A DNA stretch of 64,000 bases from Streptomyces sp. cf386. Lineage in GTDB: Bacteria; Actinomycetota; Actinomycetes; Streptomycetales; Streptomycetaceae. The position numbers were made by a program, and so were the translations under genes. Location of the stretch: the NCBI RefSeq assembly GCF_900103585.1, contig NZ_FNHV01000014.1:224986-288985 (forward strand). Direction: 5' to 3'. Of this stretch, positions 7,841-16,634 are shown piece after piece. Each line of letters starts with the position of its first letter. The first letter of the stretch is position 1. Below the pieces are notes generated by a model. That model was not told where the DNA came from and did not search any database. It saw nothing but the letters and a program-made list of their open reading frames with translations.

Positions 7841-8938
7841 CTACGAGACGTGCCATTCGTAGAGCACCTCGTAGACCCCTCCGAACTGCTCCACCCTCTG
7901 GGTGAGTTGCCGCCCCACCTGGGGATGCCGTGCGAAGTGCTCCGGGTCGTCGACGACGATCGTGATCGGGATCGGCGTGAACGACTCGTCCGTCAGCCCG
8001 GACCTGACCTTGTTGTTCAGCGCGTCGAAGGCGGAACCGGCGAGATCGCCGATCGCCGCGGCGATGACCGGCCCGGTCAGGCTCGCCCCCGCCGCGGTCG
8101 CGGCCGCGACGACGGACGTCCGGATCGCCTTGCCGAAGGCGTCGTACAGGGAGCCGAACTCACCCTTCAGATCCCCGTTGTCGTGCTCGATCACCAGCAG
8201 CGTGGTCGTGTACGACCGCGGCCAGTGCCCCGGCCGGTCGAGGGCGAACTCCATGAGCACATGCGGACTGTCCCGCCAGGGATCGCGCATGCCGTCCTCG
8301 GAGACGTCACCGATCTCCTGCCCCTGTGCGATGTGGGCACCGTAGGTTCCGTCCGGCCGAGCGCCTACGAGCGACGAGTCGACGCCGAGCGCGGACATGT
8401 AGACCTCGTCGCTCGCACCCTGAAGGAAGTCATCGGTCGATTCCTTCTCGACGAAGTACCTGAGCCGGAAGTGCAGGGCTCGGTGGTGCCAGTACGTGGA
8501 CCACACATGGTTGTCGTACCCGACGACGAAGAGGTCGAGATGGTCCCCGCGGCGGGAGACGCCCGCCGGCCGTTGCTTCTGGTCGAAGACGGCCTGCCCC
8601 GGCACCGGGAACCAGTCACGGCTCCACCCGCCGCCCGCACTCCAGAAGGTGCTCCAGATGTGGTTGTCGTTGCCGATGAGGAAGAGGTCGAGGTGGTCTT
8701 TGTCGCGGGAGACGGCGGCGACGGGTTGCTGGTCGAAGACCGCCGCGCCGGGTACGGGTCCCCAGTCGGGGTGCCAGCCTGCCCCTGCGCTCCAGTTCTG
8801 TGTCCAGACGTGGTTGTCGTATCCGACCACGAACAGATCGAGATGGTCCTCGGCACGCGACACCGAGGCGACTTGCGCGCTCGAATCGAAGACGGCCGCA
8901 CCAGGCACCGTGAACCATTCGGCGTTCCATTTGCTCAC
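7841..8938 (-). CDS. PLL-type lectin repeats with unknown C-terminal domain
   Basis: About 365 residues. I chose the GTG eight bases after AAGGAAG; two more GTG codons lie just upstream. The N-terminal half carries three full blades plus a partial one of the pattern VASVSRxxDHLDLFVVGYDN followed by HVW and a Trp-rich strand, so oligomerisation or pairing with the larger neighbour may be needed to close a propeller. The C-terminal part (about residues 150-365) has a hydrophobic helical segment (VVAAATAAGASLTGPVIAAAIG) and ends in VYEVLYEWHVS. I do not recognise it. It lies 114 bases upstream of the metalloprotease-lectin gene on the same strand, so the two probably form one transcription unit. 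No signal peptide is visible. Confidence 0.83.
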   Translation of the reverse strand: MSKWNAEWFTVPGAAVFDSSAQVASVSRAEDHLDLFVVGYDNHVWTQNWSAGAGWHPDWGPVPGAAVFDQQPVAAVSRDKDHLDLFLIGNDNHIWSTFWSAGGGWSRDWFPVPGQAVFDQKQRPAGVSRRGDHLDLFVVGYDNHVWSTYWHHRALHFRLRYFVEKESTDDFLQGASDEVYMSALGVDSSLVGARPDGTYGAHIAQGQEIGDVSEDGMRDPWRDSPHVLMEFALDRPGHWPRSYTTTLLVIEHDNGDLKGEFGSLYDAFGKAIRTSVVAAATAAGASLTGPVIAAAIGDLAGSAFDALNNKVRSGLTDESFTPIPITIVVDDPEHFARHPQVGRQLTQRVEQFGGVYEVLYEWHVS

Positions 8939-9090
8939 TGACACCACTTCCTTCGCGGCGCGAGCAGATCAATGCGGTGCCGACCAGTTGCTCCGGCTGG
9001 TGGCACATGAGCCGTCGCGCACCGCTGATCAGGTTAGGAATCAGGTGATCGAACCGGATATCCCTAAAACTGGTGATTGCGCTGGTGGGG

Positions 9091-9114
9091 GCGGCCCGTG
9101 GGATGACGGGCCGC
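9091..9114 (-). terminator. Hairpin terminator after the LuxR gene
   Basis: GCGGCCCGT and ACGGGCCGC pair perfectly around a six-base loop, four bases past the stop of the leftward LuxR gene. There is no U tract, as is usual in Streptomyces. Confidence 0.65.
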
Positions 9115-9117
9115 GCG

Positions 9118-10149
9118 CTAGGTGTTCAGTGCCGTCAGCAGCTCCGCCCGGCCGGCGACGCCGAGTTTGCGGTAGACGGCCTTGAGGTGCCCGTTGACGG
9201 TGTGGACCGACATGTCGAGGCCGCGTGCGATCTGCTTGGCCGCCGCCCCGTCCAGCAGGTGCTGGATCACCTGCCGCTCGCGGGCGGTAACGCCGTACCA
9301 GGAGCCGAGGGAGACCAGTAACTCGCGTGCGGGCACGGCCCGTACCAGCACGGCCACCGCCCCGTCCTGGTCCAGAGGCTGGCCTTCCGCGGAGATCCAC
9401 CGGCCGAACCGGGCCGCCGGGCAGTGCATCACCGGCGCCGGTATCCCGGGCTCCCGCAGGGTCAGCCGCGTCTGGGCGGCGATGCCGGAGACCAACGCGT
9501 CCACCCAGCTGGCCGGATGGTGCTCGCGCAGCCGCTCCGCCCACCACGCGGCCATCGGCGTGGCGCCGGTGACCTTGCCGGCCGCGTCCACGACGAACAC
9601 CCCGGGCGTCTGCTCCGGCGCGACCGGCTGCACCGGGCCGCTGAGCACGTACTGCCATAAGGTCGCGATCAGTACGGGTGTCAGCTCCAGTACCCGCGCG
9701 GCATCCGCTCTGTCGAAGGCCCGGCCACCGGCCGACCGCAGCAGGGCCAGCGAACCCCACACGCCGTGCGCGTCCCGCAGCAGCACCCGCAGCTCACTGC
9801 CGACCCCGTGGGCGTCGAACAACTGCCGGATCGACCGATCCCGCGGACCCCGACCGGTACCCACCAGACCTGCCGGCATCGGCTGCCGGACCAGATCCGT
9901 CGGCAGGCACGGATCGTCGCCGGCCAGGTAGCTCCGCATGAACTGGCGCCCGAACTCGTCCTCGAAGTTGTGCCAGAAACTGAACACGGTGTGCCCGGCA
10001 CCGTCCGGGTTGTTGCCCATCAACCGCAGCGCGTCGTGCGCCACGACCGGCGCGACCGCTCGGGACACGGCCTCGGCCAGTTCCAGTGAACTCAGCGATT
10101 CCCCCGCCAACGCGGGCAGCCCGCGCAGCAACCGCCCATCAACGCCCAT
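9118..10149 (-). CDS. LuxR-family regulator with N-terminal sensor region
   Basis: About 343 residues. The C-terminal 60 residues are a clear LuxR helix-turn-helix (TARERQVIQHLLDGAAAKQI followed by ARGLDMSVHTVNGHLKAVYRKLGV). The N-terminal ~270 residues look like a GAF/PAS-type ligand-sensing region with no receiver Asp pattern, so this is not a response regulator. It follows the flavin monooxygenase gene on the same strand with about 55 bases between and is likely co-transcribed with it, so it may control that gene and the divergent Rieske gene. The ATG chosen lies three codons inside a TTG-started frame. Confidence 0.88.
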   Translation of the reverse strand: MGVDGRLLRGLPALAGESLSSLELAEAVSRAVAPVVAHDALRLMGNNPDGAGHTVFSFWHNFEDEFGRQFMRSYLAGDDPCLPTDLVRQPMPAGLVGTGRGPRDRSIRQLFDAHGVGSELRVLLRDAHGVWGSLALLRSAGGRAFDRADAARVLELTPVLIATLWQYVLSGPVQPVAPEQTPGVFVVDAAGKVTGATPMAAWWAERLREHHPASWVDALVSGIAAQTRLTLREPGIPAPVMHCPAARFGRWISAEGQPLDQDGAVAVLVRAVPARELLVSLGSWYGVTARERQVIQHLLDGAAAKQIARGLDMSVHTVNGHLKAVYRKLGVAGRAELLTALNT

Positions 10150-10205
10150 GTCGGTCAAAGTCGACCGGCACCGTCACTGCCGCAACCGACTTCACAGAAC
10201 CTGCC

Positions 10206-11768
10206 CTACCCGTTCGAAGCGGTGTCCTCCGAGGGGTGGGCGGGCACGCCATCGCGCTCGGCATCAGCCTGGGCCGGCAGCGGCAGTGACCAGGTGTAGA
10301 CGTCCGGGTCGAAGGCGTGCAGGCGTTTGACGAGCCTGGAGGTCGACCAGGGCCAGCAGAAGGTGTTGATGCCAGGGAGGCCGAAGTAGTAACCGGTGCC
10401 GCCGGCGGCGTTGTAGACGGTGTCGCGCAGCGCCTCGTGCAGAGACCGCTGGTGGGCTGCTTCGGCCTCGGGCTTGACGTCCAGTGCGGACGCCCCGCCG
10501 GCGCGCAGGTGGCCGAGGGCGGCGGTGATGTAGCGGAGTTGGGCTTCGAGGACGGTGGGGACGGCGGTGGTGCCGGTGAGCAGATTCGGGCCGATGAGCA
10601 GGAAGAGGTTGGGGTATCCGCTGACGCTGGTGCCCAGGTAGGCGCGGCGGTTGTCGGCCCAGCTCTGGGCCAAGGTGCCCTTGGTGCCGTGTAGTTGGGA
10701 GGCCAGCGGGATGTCGCCGATGTGGTACCCGGTCGCGAGGACGATGATGTCGGCGCGGGTGCGGGTGCCGTCGGCGCCGATGACGTCGGAGCCCTCCACA
10801 GCGGTCACGCGGGTGGGGTGCAGCCGTACGTTGGGCCGGGTGAGGGCGGTGTAGTAGGTGCCGGAGGTGATCAGGCGGCGGCCGCCGAAGCGGTGGTCAG
10901 GCGTAAGGGCCCGGCGTAGAGCGCGGTCCCGTACCGACGTACGCAGATGGAGGCGGGCCAGGGCCTCCAAGGGCCGCAGCAGGTGGGGGTGGCGCAGGGG
11001 GACTCCGATGGCTTCCTGGGTCCAGTGGTGCAGGCCGCGTAGTGCGCGGCGCGCTGCCGGGTGGTGTGCGAAGTACCGGTGGAGTCCCGGAGGCAGGGGG
11101 TAGTCGGGTTTCGGAAGTACCCACTGCGGTGTGCTCTGGAAGACGTCGACATGAGCCGCCTTCGGCTGGATCTCGGGCAGGAACTGGACGGTGGACGCAC
11201 CTGTGCCCACCACTGCCACGCGCCGTCCGGTCAGGTCGACTTCGTGGTTCCAGCGGGCGGAGTGGAAGGCGGTGCCCGGGAAGGTGTCGAGGCCGGGGAT
11301 GTCGGGATGGCGGGGCCGGTGCCAGGGGCCGGTGGCGACGATCACGGCGCGGGCGGTGTACGTGCCCGAGGTGGTCCGCAGGTTCCAGCGGTGCGCTTCC
11401 GGCTCCCAGCGGCTGCTCAGCACTTCGGTGTCGTAGCGGATCGCCTTGTGCGCGCCGTGCGTTGCCGCGGTGGTGTCGAGGTAGTCGAGGATCTCGGACC
11501 GGTCGGCGAAGCCCCGGCTCCACGAGTGGGGTGCGAAGGAGTATTCGTACAGCATCGCCGGTACGTCGCAGCCGCATCCGGGGTAGGTGTTGTCGCGCCA
11601 AGTCCCGCCCAGGCGACCGGACTTCTCCAACACGACGACATCGTCGAAGCCGGCCCGGCGCAGCGCGATCACGGCGGCCACGCCGGAGAGGCCGGCCCCG
11701 ATGACGACGACTTCCGCTTCATGATGGTTGTCGATTTGGTTGTCGATGCTGTCGTCGGCCACCAGCAC
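10206..11768 (-). CDS. Baeyer-Villiger-type flavin monooxygenase
   Basis: About 520 residues. It has FAD motif GAGLSG near residue 24, the Baeyer-Villiger fingerprint FPGTAFHSARW near 153-163 (FxGxxxHxxxW), NADPH motif GTGAST near 178 and the late ATGYH motif. The family inserts oxygen next to a ketone, or oxidises N or S atoms, using NADPH and O2. The open frame reaches 29 codons further upstream, but those residues are basic and unlike the family. GTG codons at 11768 and 11762 follow AGGGGGCGC and are better starts. It is divergent from a Rieske oxygenase and upstream of a LuxR regulator, suggesting an inducible oxidative pathway for a terpenoid or steroid-like compound; the substrate is unknown. 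Confidence 0.9.
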   Translation of the reverse strand: MLVADDSIDNQIDNHHEAEVVVIGAGLSGVAAVIALRRAGFDDVVVLEKSGRLGGTWRDNTYPGCGCDVPAMLYEYSFAPHSWSRGFADRSEILDYLDTTAATHGAHKAIRYDTEVLSSRWEPEAHRWNLRTTSGTYTARAVIVATGPWHRPRHPDIPGLDTFPGTAFHSARWNHEVDLTGRRVAVVGTGASTVQFLPEIQPKAAHVDVFQSTPQWVLPKPDYPLPPGLHRYFAHHPAARRALRGLHHWTQEAIGVPLRHPHLLRPLEALARLHLRTSVRDRALRRALTPDHRFGGRRLITSGTYYTALTRPNVRLHPTRVTAVEGSDVIGADGTRTRADIIVLATGYHIGDIPLASQLHGTKGTLAQSWADNRRAYLGTSVSGYPNLFLLIGPNLLTGTTAVPTVLEAQLRYITAALGHLRAGGASALDVKPEAEAAHQRSLHEALRDTVYNAAGGTGYYFGLPGINTFCWPWSTSRLVKRLHAFDPDVYTWSLPLPAQADAERDGVPAHPSEDTASNG

Positions 11769-11860
11769 GCGCCCCCTGTCCGCGTCGTGAGCATCCCGGC
11801 GCTGATGCCGAACCGCCCCCGACCGCTTGCTCAGAGCGACCGATCGTAGGGTCACCCGCG

Positions 11861-11902
11861 ATCACTCGTGGTGATATGACCGGCAGACACCTCATAAGGG
11901 TG
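11861..11902. promoter_or_regulatory. Dyads in the divergent BVMO/Rieske promoter region
   Basis: Two small inverted repeats lie between the divergent genes: ATCAC-TCGTG-GTGAT (11861-11875) and CACC-TCATAAG-GGTG (11888-11902). Either could be an operator for the LuxR-type regulator nearby. No clear -35/-10 pair was recognised. Confidence 0.35.
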
Positions 11903-11955
11903 ATCTTGCTGGGTGAGCTGAATGCGGTGCGTTTTCCTGTGTTTGGCTGCCGACC

Positions 11956-12978
11956 ATGACGATGAGGGACGAACGGCCCGGACCTCGTAGTCCCCACGCC
12001 GCCGCCGACGAGCCCGGGCGGCATCTGCCCTACCCCAGTGGCTGGTTCTGCCTGGCGCGTTCACGAGAACTGCCCCCCGGCAGTGTCCTGACCCGCCGAT
12101 TCATGGACGAGGACATCGTCCTCTACCGCACCCGTGACGGCCGGCCCCGCGCCGTGCATCCGTACTGCCCACACCTCGGCGCCCACTTCGGCGCCGGCGG
12201 CACCGTCGAAGGCCAGAACCTGGTATGCCCCTTCCATCGCTTCGCCTTCGGCCCGGATGGCACCTGCGTCGCCACGCCCGACGGCCCACCCCCACGCGCC
12301 CGCCTGCACCACCACACCATCAGCGAGCGCAACGGCTTCCTCTTCGCCTGGTACGAACCGGATGGCGCTCCACCCGCCTGGGAGGTCCCCGACACCGCCC
12401 AGGCCGGAGTCGTTCCGACAGCCGCCTGGAGCACGGAAGTGCACACCTACGCCCAGGAGATCATCGAGAACACCCTCGACTACCGGCATCTCCCGGTCCT
12501 GCACCACGTGGCCGTGCAGGAGCTCGACCCGCCCACGACCCAAGGCCCCCTCCTGCGCATGCGTCTGCGCCTCGGGCCGGACCGGCCTCCCGCCCTCAAG
12601 CAGAAGATCCAGGCCGACCATACGTTCCTCCTGGCGGGGCTGGGACACCTCCGCGTCGAGCTGCCGCTGCCCTCGCTCGGACTGGTCAGCTACCTCTGGG
12701 CGATGCACACACCGACCGGGCCCCGACGCACGCGCATGCTGGTCGCGACGGCCTGTGCGGACATCCACAAGCAGGACGCCGGTGGAGCGTCACTCCCACG
12801 GCGTGGCCTGCACCGGGCCTTCGCCCAGGCGATGCTGCGCACCGCGGTCGGCAAGGTCCATCAGGACCTGAGGATCTGGAACACCAAACGCTACGAGCCA
12901 CGGCCTCGACTCGCCGCGAGCGACGAGGCCATCGGCTTGTTCCGCCACTGGGCCCGGCAGTTCTACCCGGAGCCGTGA
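11956..12978 (+). CDS. Rieske non-haem iron oxygenase
   Basis: 340 residues. The N-terminal Rieske [2Fe-2S] domain has CPHLGAH (Cys71, His73) and CPFHRFAF (Cys91, His94). The catalytic domain begins with ENTLDYRHLPVLHHV, where Asp175, His178 and His183/184 give the bridging Asp and two iron-binding His. This resembles KshA/DAF36-type oxygenases that hydroxylate or desaturate steroid-like substrates and need a separate reductase, which is not in the window. It is transcribed away from the Baeyer-Villiger enzyme across about 190 bases, so the two may act in one pathway. Start is the first ATG; a second ATG lies two codons in. Confidence 0.9.
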   Translation: MTMRDERPGPRSPHAAADEPGRHLPYPSGWFCLARSRELPPGSVLTRRFMDEDIVLYRTRDGRPRAVHPYCPHLGAHFGAGGTVEGQNLVCPFHRFAFGPDGTCVATPDGPPPRARLHHHTISERNGFLFAWYEPDGAPPAWEVPDTAQAGVVPTAAWSTEVHTYAQEIIENTLDYRHLPVLHHVAVQELDPPTTQGPLLRMRLRLGPDRPPALKQKIQADHTFLLAGLGHLRVELPLPSLGLVSYLWAMHTPTGPRRTRMLVATACADIHKQDAGGASLPRRGLHRAFAQAMLRTAVGKVHQDLRIWNTKRYEPRPRLAASDEAIGLFRHWARQFYPEP

Positions 12979-13106
12979 GTATCCGGCGGTGGCCCGCCCG
13001 AGTGGTCTTTGTATCGATTGCATGCCATGTGGCCCGTTTGCGGCTATGACGATCAGGGCCCCATTTCGTGTCCGTGTCCCTGACCTGCCTGCACCGGGAG
13101 AGCGCG

Positions 13107-13931
13107 ATGCCCATCGCCGCAATCGATCACCAGACGAAGACGTACAACCTGCAGCACGCCTACTGGATGTGCCGGGCTTCCGAGCTCGCCTACAAGGACG
13201 AGGCCACCATCGAGGCCCAGGCCGAGAAGTGGGGCTTCGACCGGGTCCATCACCACCACACGGCGTTCACGCCGCCCTTCCCCCTCCAGGACACGCAGGC
13301 GTACACGATGGCGAGCGACAACATGATCGTCCTCGCCTTCCGGGGGACCGAGCCCACGAACATCAAGGACTGGCTCTCGGACGTCACCACGCCGCCGTGG
13401 CCCGGCCCGGGGAGCAAGGGGTTCGTCCACTACGGCTTCGGCGAGGCCCTGAACTCGGTCTTTCCACAGGTCAAGAAAGAGCTGGAGGCGTCGCGGACCA
13501 ACGGGCAGACGGTGTGGATCACCGGGCACAGCCTCGGGGGCGCTCTCGCCATGCTGGCCGGCGCGCGGCTGCACTTCGAGGAGCCGAATCTGCTGGCCGA
13601 CGGCATCATCACCTTCGGCCAGCCTCGCGTGTGCGACCGGGTGCTTGCCGCCGCCTGTGACAAGGCGTTCGCCAAGCGCACCCACCGCTTCGTGAACAAC
13701 AACGACGTCGTGCCCCACCTGCCGCCCGAGCCCGCCTACACCCACACCCAACTGCTGCGCTACATCGACTCCGCGGGCAAGCTGCGTGAATCCATGCCTC
13801 TGCTGAGTGGGCTGACCGACCGGGCCAAGGGCCTGACGGCCGACCTCCTCGCCCCGGGAAGCGACGGCATCAGGGACCACTTCATCTTCAACTACATCGA
13901 CGTCATGGAAAAGAATCTGGCCCGGAGTTGA
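13107..13931 (+). CDS. Class 3 lipase, alpha/beta hydrolase
   Basis: 274 residues from the ATG behind GGGAGAGCGCG; the frame extends 13 codons upstream without a ribosome site. The nucleophile elbow is GHSLGG (Ser142), with the acid probably in NNNDVVPHLP (Asp200) and the His in RDHFIFNYIDV near the C-terminus. An oxyanion strand VLAFRGTE precedes them, typical of fungal-type class 3 lipases. There is no signal peptide, so it is probably cytosolic. It is convergent with the acyltransferase gene. The real substrate (triglyceride, phospholipid or other ester) is unknown. Confidence 0.9.
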   Translation: MPIAAIDHQTKTYNLQHAYWMCRASELAYKDEATIEAQAEKWGFDRVHHHHTAFTPPFPLQDTQAYTMASDNMIVLAFRGTEPTNIKDWLSDVTTPPWPGPGSKGFVHYGFGEALNSVFPQVKKELEASRTNGQTVWITGHSLGGALAMLAGARLHFEEPNLLADGIITFGQPRVCDRVLAAACDKAFAKRTHRFVNNNDVVPHLPPEPAYTHTQLLRYIDSAGKLRESMPLLSGLTDRAKGLTADLLAPGSDGIRDHFIFNYIDVMEKNLARS

Positions 13932-13960
13932 GCTGGTCCGCACCGCGCGCACTCGTCCTT

Positions 13961-15820
13961 TCACTTCCGTTTCACCGATTGGGCCACGGTCTTCGCGTAG
14001 ATCTTCGCGGCCGTGGGGCCGGGGTGGATGCCGTCGTCGGCGAGGAGGTCGTCCTTGCCCTGGATGGCGCGGTCCCAGTCCGCGACCACCACGTTCGAGT
14101 GCGCCTGGGCGGTCTGTCGGATGGCGGAGTTGACCCGGTCCTTCCAGGTGACGGGTCCGTGCACGGTGACCAGGACGACGGTGCGGTGGCCCGCTGCCCG
14201 GACGATCTGTTCGAGGTCCTGCCGGCCGCCGACCCCGTTCGTGCCCAGGCCGATGAGCAGGATCTGGTTCAGGCGGTCGGCCTGGCCGAGGGACTGGACC
14301 AGATCTGGGGCGGCGGCCAGTTGGCGGCTGACCTTGGCGTCGATGACGATGCCGGGGAAGCGCTTCTCGAGCGCCGGGGCCGAGGCGAGCATGACGGAGT
14401 CGCCCAGGGCCGTGATCCTTTTGGCGTGAGGGTGCGCGGACGCGTCCGGTGACGCCGTTTCGGCGCTGTGGACGGCGCGTTCGCCCGCGGCGATCTGGTC
14501 GGCGGCGCTGCTGCCGCCCCCGGCCGTGGTGAGACCCCAGGTCGCGACGATCACGGCCGGCACCGCCAGAGCCACCACCGCGCGCGGGAGCCGCGCCGGC
14601 TGGTGTCCGTTGCGCGGGTGTCCGTTGCGCGGGCGGGGGCGGCGCAGCGGTTCCTCCACCCAGCGGTAGGAGGCTGCTGCCGCGGGCAGGGAGAGCAGTG
14701 CCGCGGCCAGGGCCGTCAGCGGTGCCTGGGCCGCCGTGTGGCCGTCCGGCAGGGCCAGGGCGACCAGAGGCAGGTGCCAGAGGTAGATCCCGTAGGAGCG
14801 GCGGCCGATCCAGCGCAGCCACGAGGCGCCCAGCACCCTGGCGAAGACCGAGCCGGCCCGAGCCGCCGCCAGGACCACCGCTCCGGCCGCGCACGCGGCG
14901 GCGGCGAATCCCCACGGGTACAGGTCCGCGGAGTCCGAGTGCACCCCTCCGGCCAGCACCCCGAGGACGACCCATCCCAGAACACCGGCCGCCCCGCAGG
15001 CAAACGGTGCCCAGCGGTGCTTCCAGGCACGGGCCGAGGGCACGGCGAGGGCGAGCGCGGCGCCGAGCAGGAGGCCGAAGGCGTGGGTGTCTGTGCCGAA
15101 GTAGACCCGTGAGGCGTCCTCGCCGGGCTGGTGCAGCAGTGCCATCGCGGTGAGGGACGCGACCGCCCCCGCCAGGACGACGGTCACGCGGAACCGGCTG
15201 CGTGCGCGGGAACCGGTCAGCCACAGCAGGGTCAGGATCACCAGGGGCCAGGCGAAGTAGAACTGCTCCTCCACACCGAGGGTCCACAGGTGCTGGAAGA
15301 GGGGAGGCGGGCCGAACGAGGCGAAGTAGGAGGCGTCGGTGCTGATTTGCCACCAGTTGTTGGTGAAGGTGAGCGCCGAAAGGATGTCCCGCCCGGATGC
15401 GTCTATTCGTTCCGGACGCCAGAGTGCTGACACTGCGGTGACGGTGACCAGGAGGGTGACCAGTGCGGGGAGCAGTCGTCGGGCCCGTCGTATCCAGAAC
15501 CGGGCGAGGGCGATGCGGCCGGTGCGGTGTCGCTCGGTGCACAGCAGGTCGGTGATCAGATAGCCGCTGAGGACGAAGAACACGTCGACGCCGAGGAAGC
15601 CGCCGGGCAGCCAGGAGGGGGCGACGTGGTAGACGACGACGAGTGCGACGGCCATCGCCCGGACGCCGTCGAGCCCGTGCAGGTAGGGCGAAGGGCGGGC
15701 GGGGGCGAGTTCGTGGGCGGCGGGGCGCCTCATCACCAGGGTCCTGCCGTCCCGCACGGGGGTCCTGGTGTTCAGCACGACGAGGGCCGGCGGAGGGACT
15801 GCGGGGCTTCGGTCGGTCAT
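13961..15820 (-). CDS. OafA/YrhL-type membrane acyltransferase with SGNH domain
   Basis: 619 residues. The membrane acyltransferase-3 domain begins with YLHGLDGVRAMAVALVVVYH (catalytic-type His) and VFFVLSGYLITDLL, and holds about ten membrane helices to residue ~410. The C-terminal extracellular part is SGNH-like, with ALGDSVMLASA as block I and DDGIHPGPTAAKIYA as the final DxxH block. Such proteins add or move acetyl groups on peptidoglycan or exopolysaccharide. It is monocistronic and convergent with the lipase. Confidence 0.93.
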   Translation of the reverse strand: MTDRSPAVPPPALVVLNTRTPVRDGRTLVMRRPAAHELAPARPSPYLHGLDGVRAMAVALVVVYHVAPSWLPGGFLGVDVFFVLSGYLITDLLCTERHRTGRIALARFWIRRARRLLPALVTLLVTVTAVSALWRPERIDASGRDILSALTFTNNWWQISTDASYFASFGPPPLFQHLWTLGVEEQFYFAWPLVILTLLWLTGSRARSRFRVTVVLAGAVASLTAMALLHQPGEDASRVYFGTDTHAFGLLLGAALALAVPSARAWKHRWAPFACGAAGVLGWVVLGVLAGGVHSDSADLYPWGFAAAACAAGAVVLAAARAGSVFARVLGASWLRWIGRRSYGIYLWHLPLVALALPDGHTAAQAPLTALAAALLSLPAAAASYRWVEEPLRRPRPRNGHPRNGHQPARLPRAVVALAVPAVIVATWGLTTAGGGSSAADQIAAGERAVHSAETASPDASAHPHAKRITALGDSVMLASAPALEKRFPGIVIDAKVSRQLAAAPDLVQSLGQADRLNQILLIGLGTNGVGGRQDLEQIVRAAGHRTVVLVTVHGPVTWKDRVNSAIRQTAQAHSNVVVADWDRAIQGKDDLLADDGIHPGPTAAKIYAKTVAQSVKRK

Positions 15821-16088
15821 GCGCTACTCCGTCGGACAGCCCGCGAGGTGCTTCGCGGTGGTGCTGCCGATGGTTGAACGCGCAGGTATACGGCCCGTCT
15901 CCGTTGGTTCTCAGCCGGTACGCGAAACCTGCGCGGTTGTGTGTCGGCTTTGTATCGCTGGGGCAGGCCTTGTGTGGCTCAGCGCAAGCTGTTCGCCCTC
16001 CGTCGGCATTCGCCGGACCCCGTCCGATCGGCGGGCTACCGTACGGACATGCGGCGTTACTCGCTGCGGTCGTCCGAGGAGGAGTTCT

Positions 16089-16625
16089 GTGTCGTCGCCC
16101 TGTGACCCCGAGTGCGCTCCCGTCGGTGATGTGGGCGCGGTGCTCATGATGGTCGACTCTCGGCTCAAGTCCATCTACGACAGCAGGACGGAGACCGATC
16201 CCGAACAGCAGCGGATGGTCGACCAGTTCGCCGCGTCCTTGGGGCCGGCGGAGTTCGACGCGCTGCTGGACGGCGCGTGCACGCTCATCTACATGTTCAT
16301 GCAGTGGCTGCGGGCGGTGTGCGAGGAGCACGACAAGGACGTCATCGAGTACATGATCCCCACCCTCGTGGCCACGATGCGGATGATGCCCAAGACCTTC
16401 CGTCCCGAGGTCATCCCCACCATGGCCGGACTGCTCATTGCCGCGGGCACCGGCCTGAGCCCCAACCTGTGGCGTGCGCAGTACGGGGACTGGACCGACG
16501 CCGAGATGAACCCCCTGGAAGCCACGGCCGTCCTGCTCGCGGAGCGCATCAACGTGATCTCCGGCGACCATGACTTCGCCACCCGCCTGATCACCGAGGC
16601 TCTGTCCGGGGCCGACCAGGACTGA
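16089..16625 (+). CDS. Conserved hypothetical alpha-helical protein
   Basis: 178 residues from a GTG placed five bases after GAGGAG; the frame is open much further upstream but has no better start. It begins SSPCDPECAPVGDVGAVLM and continues as an all-helical globular protein (LDGACTLIYMFMQWLRAVCE, EYMIPTLVATMRMMPKTFRP). No motif I know. It is convergent with the VanW gene, with only nine bases between the stops. Function unknown. Confidence 0.72.
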   Translation: MSSPCDPECAPVGDVGAVLMMVDSRLKSIYDSRTETDPEQQRMVDQFAASLGPAEFDALLDGACTLIYMFMQWLRAVCEEHDKDVIEYMIPTLVATMRMMPKTFRPEVIPTMAGLLIAAGTGLSPNLWRAQYGDWTDAEMNPLEATAVLLAERINVISGDHDFATRLITEALSGADQD

Positions 16626-16634
16626 TCAGCGGCG

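Noticed and set aside
4640..8941. 1433-codon plus-strand frame across the lectin genes
   Set aside because: Only its first ~50 codons look like an integrase remnant. The rest is antisense to genes with clear propeller repeats.
9118..12978. Monooxygenase, Rieske oxygenase and LuxR gene as part of a natural-product cluster
   Set aside because: No polyketide, peptide or terpene synthase is near. A small oxidation pathway is the simpler reading.
13053..16571. 1172-codon minus-strand frame
   Set aside because: It runs antisense to the lipase and in another frame of the acyltransferase; its translation is low-complexity.
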